NCBI GenBank assembly: GCA_035654795.1
Contig: DASRWC010000076.1
Coordinates: forward strand, 1-25,230
From: JAAYLC01 sp035654795
GTDB lineage: Bacteria; Bacteroidota; Bacteroidia; Flavobacteriales; Flavobacteriaceae
Length of the DNA: 25,230 nucleotides
Direction: 5' to 3'
This document shows, piece by piece, positions 1 to 6,043 of this stretch (position 1 is its first letter; every line of letters begins with the position of its first letter). The position numbers were made by a program, and so were the translations under genes. Below the pieces are notes generated by a model. The model saw only the letters and a list, made by a program, of their open reading frames with translations. It had not been told where the DNA came from and made no database searches.

Positions 1-120
1 GGGAGACGCGGATAAACTCAGATATAATCCGTGAAAATCAGCGTTTCCCGAAGGGAATCAGCGTGATCCGTGTTCTAATACCCATGACTCGTGCAGATCA
101 ATGAGTATTAAATATTTTGT
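1..120. repeat. ATCAGCGT / ATCCGTG repeat tract upstream of the GxxExxY gene
   Basis: The words ATCCGTG and ATCAGCGT each occur twice between about 27 and 71, in the order ATCCGTG, ATCAGCGT, hairpin, ATCAGCGT, ATCCGTG. The hairpin is TTCCC-GAA-GGGAA (about 45-57). Related words (ACGCGGATAA near 6, ACGCAGATTTTCA near 191) lie on either side. No reading frame is supported here. From memory, similar 'ATC.GCG..ATCCGTG' tracts often sit beside GxxExxY genes in environmental bacteria; this was not checked. Confidence 0.55.
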
Positions 121-224
121 TGATTTACGGGTTCCCGTAAAGAAATTTGAAAATAATGGATGAGATTTGAAATTTTACAAGATGCCGAAAACGCAGATTT
201 TCATTGATATTAATTAAAGTACAA

Positions 225-615
225 ATGGAAATTTTACACAAAGAACTTACAGATCAAATTTTGAAAACTTTCTATGACGTATATAATGAATTGGGCTATG
301 GTTTTTTGGAAAAAGTGTATCAGAATGGCATGTATATCGAATTGAAATCAAGAGGTTTTGAGGTTGAAGCCCATAAGCAAATTAAAGTGTTTTATAAGAA
401 TTATGAAGTAGGTAATTATTATGCAGATTTAATTGTCAATGATTTGGTTGATTCTGGAATTAAAAGCTGCTGAAGGAATGGTGCAAGAATTTGAATGGCA
501 ATTACTCAATTATTTGCGAGCTACACCCATAGAAGTAGGATTGCTACTCAATTTTGGAAAGAAGCCCGAATTTAGAAGAAAAGTTTTTGATAATAGGAGA
601 AAGAATATTCGATGA
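225..615 (+). pseudogene. GxxExxY family protein (PD-(D/E)XK-like), frameshifted
   Basis: The frame from the ATG at 225 begins MEILHKELTDQILKTFYDV and carries the family signature G-x-x-x-x-E-x-x-Y (ELGYGFLEKVYQNGMY), then a strand ending YADLIVNDLV. One extra base near 450 then throws it into a stop at about 471. The rest of the domain (LILELKAAEGMVQEFEWQLLN..., ending GLLLNFGKKPEFRRKVFDN) continues in the next frame to the stop at 613-615. Joined, the length of about 130 residues is normal for the family. An upstream in-frame TTG at 204 is possible but the ATG fits the family start. GxxExxY proteins have a predicted nuclease-like fold and no settled function. The break is either a real mutation or a sequencing error. 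The next gene starts 21 bp downstream, so the two may be co-transcribed. Confidence 0.8.
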
Positions 616-636
616 AGGAAGCATGGTGGAACGCTG

Positions 637-1770
637 ATGTATGAAAAGGAGATCGCGAAGTTGTCTTTCCACATCAACCTCATTGACGAACTCTGGATCA
701 ACGAAAATGCGCATAGCAGGATACTCGCGCAAGTGCTACGGTACAAGCAGAACGGAATTTTTCCGTTCCTAAAACACTTCCTTCACAACATATGCGGATT
801 CGCTATGGACATCTCACATCCAAAAGTGGAAAAACCCGACAGCTTTGGCCGTATTGATATTCCGATAATGGACGACAACTATTTTGTAATTGTTGAAAAT
901 AAAGTAACCGGAATGGCACCGGAACAAAACACTGAAACAGGTGGACAACTGGCGCGGTATATTGACGCTGTGCGCCGACAGTTTGGAAACAGTAAAACGA
1001 TTTATGTCGTTTATATGACGCGATTTCCTGCCGAACCATCAGACGAAATATGGATAAATGGTAAGGGTTTTTCGTATGAAGAAGAGTTTAAAAATTATTA
1101 CAAAGCAATTTCTTTTAGAAACAATATTTATCCGTGGTTAAAAGGAGTGACCCACAACGCCGTTTCCAATGACATCTACCTTAAAAGCGCACTGGAACAA
1201 TATGTTGATTATTTGGAAGGAATGTTTAACATCCGTGAAATAAATAAACCTATGAACAAGGAATTACAAAAATTTATCAAAGACTACTTTGGGATTGATG
1301 ACGAACATCCCGATGAAGCTATCAAACTTCTTGATGAAAAAATAAAACAGCTGGATGTTGCAAGAGAAAGAATGGAGGAACTCAAGGGGGAGTATCGCAA
1401 GCAACAGATAAGATCCGATTTCGAGAAAAAGTTTGAAGATATATATGCTCTACATCCTAGAGTAGCGAAGAATTTTTTTGAGGAACAAAATCCGGAAATA
1501 TGCAATCTTGAAATTGAATGTTATGTGGACGGAAAAAGAATTTATGCAGTTATGGAATACGATTTTGACCATGAATATTATTATGGTTTGAAAAAGAATA
1601 ATATTAATGAAGAGTCTCCGGAATGCCTTAGAAAATTATTAATTGAGAAGGAGTTTGAATTTACCGATCGCGCCTGGCATGGCTGGAAACGAACAAGTCA
1701 AGCGAACGGTGTAAAAGATTTAAAAAACTTAATTGAACAGCTAAATACGATTAATAGAAATGGAAATTAA
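637..1770 (+). CDS. PD-(D/E)XK nuclease family protein (PDDEXK_4-like)
   Basis: A 377-residue protein. Residues 1-200 resemble the PDDEXK_4 group: an N-terminal helix with ENAHSRILAQVL (N24, H26), then a core strand GRIDIPI (D74) followed by FVIVENKV, giving the E87-x-K89 half of a PD-D-ExK metal site. A later stretch, TIYVVYMTRFPAEPSDE, fits the next core strand. The C-terminal half (about 200-377) is charged and helical, with a likely coiled coil around 225-260, and is not recognised. There is no signal peptide, so it should be cytoplasmic. Proteins of this group are usually predicted DNases in accessory or defence regions; that role is inferred here from motif and context. Its last 11 bases overlap the start of the next gene, which suggests translational coupling. 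Confidence 0.8.
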   Translation: MYEKEIAKLSFHINLIDELWINENAHSRILAQVLRYKQNGIFPFLKHFLHNICGFAMDISHPKVEKPDSFGRIDIPIMDDNYFVIVENKVTGMAPEQNTETGGQLARYIDAVRRQFGNSKTIYVVYMTRFPAEPSDEIWINGKGFSYEEEFKNYYKAISFRNNIYPWLKGVTHNAVSNDIYLKSALEQYVDYLEGMFNIREINKPMNKELQKFIKDYFGIDDEHPDEAIKLLDEKIKQLDVARERMEELKGEYRKQQIRSDFEKKFEDIYALHPRVAKNFFEEQNPEICNLEIECYVDGKRIYAVMEYDFDHEYYYGLKKNNINEESPECLRKLLIEKEFEFTDRAWHGWKRTSQANGVKDLKNLIEQLNTINRNGN

Positions 1771-1966
1771 ACGACAAACTCCTGTAGCCCTTAATGAGAA
1801 GATGGATGCTTTTACTTCAGGACTGGAAACTCAGTTGGAACAACTGGCGAATCTAAAGAATGATATGGTTATAAATCAGCGCTATGATCAGGCAAGCACA
1901 TATCAGAAAATTGAGCGGTTGCTGGAAGAGTGCAAAGAAATGAGTGCGAGGGTGGAGCGGCTTTAG
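1760..1966 (+). CDS. Small coiled-coil protein overlapping the nuclease gene
   Basis: A 68-residue protein whose ATG lies inside the last codons of the upstream nuclease gene (11-bp overlap). It is charged and almost wholly helical, with heptad-like spacing of hydrophobic residues (LETQLEQLANLKNDMV, then IERLLEECKEMSARVERL), so a short coiled coil is likely. It has no signal peptide, membrane segment or recognised domain. The overlap argues that it is made together with the nuclease and may be a partner, inhibitor or oligomerisation subunit; that is inference. It could also be a remnant of a longer gene. Confidence 0.6.
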   Translation: MEIKRQTPVALNEKMDAFTSGLETQLEQLANLKNDMVINQRYDQASTYQKIERLLEECKEMSARVERL

Positions 1967-2011
1967 CGTTAGATTTTTAAAAAATAAAAGGATCCGCCCA
2001 GGCTAAGAATG

Positions 2012-2066
2012 ATCTGAACCTTGATGTTTCAAGAAAATAACGATTCATGAAAATCAAGGTTCAGAT
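2012..2066. terminator. Long inverted repeat between convergent genes, probable bidirectional terminator
   Basis: ATCTGAACCTTGAT (from 2012) pairs perfectly with ATCAAGGTTCAGAT (to 2066). Beyond a single bulged G, TTTCA/TGAAA extend the stem inward, leaving a 16-nt loop (2032-2047). It lies between a plus-strand gene ending at 1966 and a minus-strand gene ending at 2085. No strong T tract follows directly on either strand, so it could instead be a REP- or MITE-like element. Confidence 0.6.
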
Positions 2067-2084
2067 GGTTTAATATTCCGAGGC

Positions 2085-2543
2085 TTATTGGTTTTTAGGG
2101 ACAACCATGGCTAAGAAGAATTTACCTTCACCTTCTTCATTACCATCCATCCCGATGTTTAATTCCTTTTGTCCGTCGTTTGCGTAGATCACATAATCGG
2201 GAGCCGATACGGTTCGGTTTTCATCAATTTTCCAACCTGCGTTTTCCAATTCTGTTTTATAGAAATTGAAAACATCAGCTAGTTTCGTTTTATTAATGAG
2301 ATAGGTGCGCACGATCAGGTAATTGTTTTCTCCCGTGGAGATTTCGTGGTTTACCATCTCAGAGGGTTTGAACTCCGGAATCTCAACGAAATATTCTTCT
2401 CCCTGATAGTCGAGTGGAGGTTGTTTATCATGAACTTCTTGTACTTCTTCATTGAGATCAATGGCGCGGTCTTTTTTGTCGTTTCCACATCCGGAAAGGA
2501 TTAACATACCCATAATTCCGGCAAGGCAATAGATTTTTTTCAT
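2085..2543 (-). CDS. Hypothetical lipoprotein
   Basis: A 152-residue lipoprotein: a short charged start MKK, a hydrophobic stretch, and the lipobox LSGC with lipidated Cys19. After an acidic linker the mature part is a compact alpha/beta domain with motifs such as FNFYKTELENAGWKI and APDYVIYANDGQKELNIGM. The 'FYK.EL...GW' pattern recurs in small lipoproteins of unknown function in many bacteria. The residues after Cys19 (GNDKKD) are not a clear surface-export signal, so location in the inner leaflet of the outer membrane is the simplest guess. It starts 12 bp after the stop of the acyl-CoA synthetase gene, so it is very probably in the same operon. No function can be assigned. Confidence 0.8.
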   Translation of the reverse strand: MKKIYCLAGIMGMLILSGCGNDKKDRAIDLNEEVQEVHDKQPPLDYQGEEYFVEIPEFKPSEMVNHEISTGENNYLIVRTYLINKTKLADVFNFYKTELENAGWKIDENRTVSAPDYVIYANDGQKELNIGMDGNEEGEGKFFLAMVVPKNQ

Positions 2544-2555
2544 ATAGATTGGTGA

Positions 2556-4343
2556 TTATTCTCCTTTATAATGTCCGTAGATATCTTTGTACAAATCCTT
2601 ATACAATTCCATAATTACACGTCTTTTCATTTTCAGAGTAGGGGTAAGCTGTCCTTGTTCAATACTCCAAACATCCGGTGTGAGTCGGAATTGCTTTATT
2701 TTTTCCCATTGTCCGAAGCGCTCGTTAAAATGGTCAACATCTTCTTGAATGCGATCGATTACTTCTTGGTTTTTTACAAGTTCTTTTGGATCTGAAGGAA
2801 TGTTTTTTCCTTTTAGTTTTGCCCAGTCGCGAATAAATTCGAAGTCGGGTTCTATAAATGCAGCCGGCATCTTTTCACCTTCACCAATTACCATGATATG
2901 TTGCACAAATCGTGATTGTTTGATGACATTCTCAATGGTTTGTGGGGCAATATATTTTCCACCGCTGGTTTTAAACATTTCCTTTTTTCGGTCGGTTATT
3001 TTTAAAAACCCATCCTTATCAATTTCGCCTATATCTCCGGTATGGAAATAACCTTCTTCCATAACTTTTTCGGTTTCTTCCGGATTTTTGTAATATCCGA
3101 GCATCACTTGCGGTCCTTTTACAAGGATTTCGCCATCTTCTGCAATTTTCACTTCAGTGTTTGAAATAGGTTTCCCCACGGTGCCAATTCTGAAGCCATG
3201 ATCCCGCATATCATTTACAGAAATTACGGGAGAAGTTTCGGTCAGACCATATCCTTCCATTACCGGAATTCGTGCTGCATTAAACACGCGAGCCAGTCTT
3301 GGTTGGAGCGGTGCACTTCCCGAGGCAATGGCTTTCAGATTTCCACCCAAAGCTTCACGCCATTTGCTGAAAATGAGTTTGTTGGCAATATTTAATTGGA
3401 ATTCATACCACCAGCCGTTTTGACCATAAGGTTTATATTTCAATCCCAATTCTACAGCCCAGAAGAATAGTTTTTTCTTAATTCCCGTGAGTTCGGTTCC
3501 TTTGGTGTAGATCTTATCATAAACTTTTTCTAAAAGACGGGGTACGGCAGTCATAACTTCCGGTTTCACTTCTTGAAGATTCTGACTGATTGTTTCCAAG
3601 CTTTCGGCAAAATAGATTTCCAGGCCGCACAATTGATACATATAATGTAGCATACGCTCATAGACGTGACTCACCGGAAGAAAACTTAAAGCAGATGATT
3701 TTCCAATTTCAATAGGTAATCTTTCGGCGCTATATTTTGCGTTGGAAACGATGTTTTTATGAGACAGCATAACACCTTTTGGTTTTCCTGTGGTTCCGGA
3801 AGTATAAATCAGCGTTGCAACATCGTCTTCTGTTATAAAATCCATTCTTTTCTGAACTTCAGTCTGATTGGAATCATCCTTTCCGAGATCCAGAACCTCT
3901 TGCCAATTTTTTGCTCCCTCGATCTGCTCAAAAGTGTAAACTTCGCGTAGGCTCGGAACATTGGCTTTGACACTCATAATTTTATCATATACTTCCTTGT
4001 CTGATACGAAACAATAAACAGATTCGCTGTGATTCAGGATGTATTGATATTCTTCAGCCGAAATGGTAGGGTAGATAGGAACATCCTGTGCGCCGATTTG
4101 CATGATTGCGATATCGCATATATTCCATTCCGTACGGTTTCGCGAAGAAATTAAAGCTACTTTATCATTGGCTTTAACATTAAGGCGAATTAAGGCACGG
4201 CTAATGGCATTTATTTTATCGACATATTCCCGAGTTGAGGTTGCCACCCATGTTCCGTCATATTTGGTAACCAAACAATTCTTCTGGGGGTATTTTTCAA
4301 GTTGGTAATAAGGTATATCAAAAAGTCTTTTTGGGTCTTTCAT
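2556..4343 (-). CDS. Long-chain fatty acid-CoA ligase (AMP-forming)
   Basis: A 595-residue adenylate-forming enzyme that activates fatty acids to acyl-CoA through an acyl-AMP intermediate. All signature motifs are present: the P-loop YTSGTTGKPKG (180-190), the adenine-binding GYGLTET (364-370), TGD (435-437), the hinge/fatty-acid motif DRKKEMFKTSGGKYIAP (451-467), and a C-terminal LTPTLKMKRR with the conserved lysine. The insertion after the P-loop and the overall length match the 'FAA1-like' long-chain group common in Bacteroidota, which is about 590-600 residues. There is no signal peptide; it should be cytosolic or membrane-peripheral. Its role is fatty acid degradation or recycling into phospholipid. 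It is the first gene of a two-gene operon with the lipoprotein downstream. The exact fadD paralogue cannot be decided. Confidence 0.95.
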   Translation of the reverse strand: MKDPKRLFDIPYYQLEKYPQKNCLVTKYDGTWVATSTREYVDKINAISRALIRLNVKANDKVALISSRNRTEWNICDIAIMQIGAQDVPIYPTISAEEYQYILNHSESVYCFVSDKEVYDKIMSVKANVPSLREVYTFEQIEGAKNWQEVLDLGKDDSNQTEVQKRMDFITEDDVATLIYTSGTTGKPKGVMLSHKNIVSNAKYSAERLPIEIGKSSALSFLPVSHVYERMLHYMYQLCGLEIYFAESLETISQNLQEVKPEVMTAVPRLLEKVYDKIYTKGTELTGIKKKLFFWAVELGLKYKPYGQNGWWYEFQLNIANKLIFSKWREALGGNLKAIASGSAPLQPRLARVFNAARIPVMEGYGLTETSPVISVNDMRDHGFRIGTVGKPISNTEVKIAEDGEILVKGPQVMLGYYKNPEETEKVMEEGYFHTGDIGEIDKDGFLKITDRKKEMFKTSGGKYIAPQTIENVIKQSRFVQHIMVIGEGEKMPAAFIEPDFEFIRDWAKLKGKNIPSDPKELVKNQEVIDRIQEDVDHFNERFGQWEKIKQFRLTPDVWSIEQGQLTPTLKMKRRVIMELYKDLYKDIYGHYKGE

Positions 4344-4520
4344 GGGTGAATTATTAAATGAGGGAAATTAACAAAAATTTCTGATTTCCGAATAGGTTAA
4401 TATAAGGAATGTCTATCTAATGCCAAAGTGCCAAAGCAACAGAATTTGAAACTCCCGCGCTGTTATATTTTAAAGCTAATAGGCTGATTGTCACTTATTA
4501 TTATTAGCTCCTATGTTATA

Positions 4521-4541
4521 AATACCCTTTTGAGGGGTATT
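4521..4541. promoter_or_regulatory. Palindrome AATACCC...GGGTATT, candidate operator
   Basis: Seven-base arms AATACCC (4521-4527) and GGGTATT (4535-4541) are separated by 7 bases. The right arm runs into the predicted -33 TTG (4540-4542) of the following promoter. That position is typical of an activator site just upstream of, or overlapping, the -33 element. It may also fold as a hairpin in any transcript reading through. Confidence 0.5.
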
Positions 4542-4570
4542 GTTGCCGCCCATCTGTCACGATATATTTG
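4540..4570 (+). promoter_or_regulatory. Bacteroidota-type promoter for the EGF-lipoprotein/DsbA operon
   Basis: TTG at 4540-4542, a 20-bp spacer, then TATATTTG at 4563-4570, which matches the TAnnTTTG -7 consensus of the Bacteroidota housekeeping sigma factor. The predicted transcript start near 4577 lies 20 bp before the ATG at 4597. This favours that ATG over a longer frame beginning at 4540. Confidence 0.65.
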
Positions 4571-4596
4571 AATCATTAATTCTAAAATTGAATTTT

Positions 4597-5280
4597 ATGA
4601 AGACTTTAGAAATACACTTCAAGAGGCTAATCATGTTAAGTTTCATCTGTTCCTCCTTTTTCTTTATTTCCTGTGAAAAAGAAGAACGAGATCCATGTAG
4701 CGGCATGCACTGTAGAAATGGCGGCGTTTGTATCTCCGGCGAGTGTTTTTGCTTCAACGGATATTCGGGCAAATATTGTGAAAGGTCGGGTAGTGGCAGC
4801 GGCGGCAGTGGCAGTGGTTCTTCCTATTGCAGGTAGAATGTTGAGGGTTGCGAACCGCACAAATGGTCTTGTACTTCTAGTGCATTTTGTTATTCTTCAA
4901 AACAGGAATGTATTGACTCCGGTACCTGTAGAGCAGGAGGAAAAGGTTACAATTACAATGGAAACGAAGATCAGGAAGAGATAGTAGGTCAAATAGGACT
5001 GGCAAATGAGTCGGTTGAGATGAAAGCACAAGGACAAGTTGTTTTCTGGGCGAACTCAGATATGGATTGCGGAAATATCACTGTACAATTCAACGGAATG
5101 ACGGAGAGAATTCTTTATTCCCTAAAAGATGCACCTGAATGCGGGGCCGACGGGAATGCCAGTTTTTCTCTTCCGCCGGGCACTTATTCCTATAAAGCCT
5201 CTTGTAATGATTATATGTGGACCGGGAATGTAGAAGTGAAGGCAAATACATGTTTTCGTCTAAAATTATCCATCAATTAA
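4597..5280 (+). pseudogene. EGF-like, Cys-rich surface lipoprotein interrupted by an in-frame TAG
   Basis: The ATG at 4597 gives a signal peptide ending in the lipobox FISC (Cys26), followed at once by EKEE, which fits the K-(D/E)2 surface-export signal of Bacteroidota lipoproteins. Residues 34-61 form a canonical six-Cys EGF-like domain (CSGMHCRNGGVCISGECFC...C). A Gly/Ser linker follows, and then TAG at 4834-4836. The same frame stays open for 147 more codons to 5280. That part has a second Cys-rich stretch (CEPHKWSCTSSAFC...EC...C) and a beta-rich C-terminal domain with SLPPGTYSYKASCNDYMWTGNVEV. Without the stop the product would be 227 residues. A separate start at ATG 5020 is possible but would have no signal peptide. 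Therefore one gene with a nonsense codon is the best reading; a sequencing error or stop readthrough is also possible. The next gene follows after 30 bp. Confidence 0.75.
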
Positions 5281-5310
5281 AGCTATCAGTTTACATAAAA
5301 ATGCACTAAA

Positions 5311-5980
5311 ATGAATACAGGTCAATTTAAAGTCTTGATTATAATTCAATTTATAACTTTAATATTAGTGGGAGTGCTTTTCTTTACAAAGGCAGGGAAA
5401 GGTGACCATGAAGCATTGCAACGTCATTATGTTGATGAAACGTCTCAGGCAGTTCCTTTAAACCAACATATTGATATTGATTACAGTGGGGGTCATATTT
5501 ACGGCAATCCCGAAGCCAAAAACGAACTTGTAATTTTCAGCGATTATACCTGCGGATATTGTCGAGATTTCTATAACAATGCTTTTAAAGAAGTTCAGAG
5601 AAAATATGTGGATTCAGGCTTGTTGAAGATAAAATTTATGAATCTTTTGGATGGAAGTGAGCCGTCATTATTGATAAAATTAACCGAGGCAGGAATTCAT
5701 CAAAATAAGTATGAAGACTTGCAAGATTTGTTTTATTCTAAAGTTTTCGCAGATTCTTTGGATGTGATGCGGGCCGTGCGAGAGCTCGACCTGGACGTGG
5801 AAAAATTGCTTGCAGATAAGGATGCCCCAATAACTAAGAGTAGAATACTGTCTGAAGATCAACAAGCCAACAAGGCAGATATACGGAACTCCATCATTTG
5901 TGATTAATGGAAATCTCTTTGTTGGTTTTAATAGTTATGCAGAATTTATGAAAAACCTGTCAGGATATATGGTTCAATAA
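5311..5980 (+). pseudogene. Membrane-anchored DsbA-like thiol-disulfide oxidoreductase, frameshifted near the C terminus
   Basis: The intact part (5311-5907, 198 residues) has an N-terminal membrane anchor (about residues 8-26), a linker, and a DsbA/thioredoxin-like domain with the active site DYTCGYC (Cys81, Cys84) and a helical insert. The family expects G-T-P-S-F (cis-Pro loop) and a last strand-helix unit. The open frame instead ends IRNSIICD. The missing part, GTPSFVINGNLFVGFNS...GYMVQ, is encoded in another frame from 5885 to the TAA at 5978-5980. The net shift is +1 or -2 near 5884-5887, inside a short G run. The truncated protein would lack the cis-Pro and probably not fold. It lies 30 bp downstream of the Cys-rich EGF lipoprotein, an obvious candidate substrate. 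The break may be real or a sequencing error. Confidence 0.8.
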
Positions 5981-5982
5981 AA

Positions 5983-6018
5983 CTTTGGGTGTTTATTTGA
6001 AAAAATAAACACCCAAAG
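5983..6018. terminator. Bidirectional hairpin terminator between the DsbA-like gene and purL
   Basis: CTTTGGGTGTTTATTT (5983-5998) and AAATAAACACCCAAAG (6003-6018) are a perfect 16-bp inverted repeat with loop GAAA. The hairpin starts 2 bp after the repaired stop of the plus-strand gene and 25 bp before the 3' end of the minus-strand purL. Confidence 0.85.
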
Positions 6019-6043
6019 GAATGAGCTTGCGGATTTACTTGAA

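Noticed and set aside
1..120. A CRISPR array at the left edge
   Set aside because: The repeated words are only 7-8 bp, unevenly spaced and partly overlapping, with no spacer-length intervals and no cas genes.
4673..4984. A plus-strand frame of 103 codons crossing the TAG of the EGF lipoprotein
   Set aside because: It lies in another frame, is rich in Val/Ala from the repeated Gly/Ser codons, and has no family resemblance. The Cys pattern supports the other frame.
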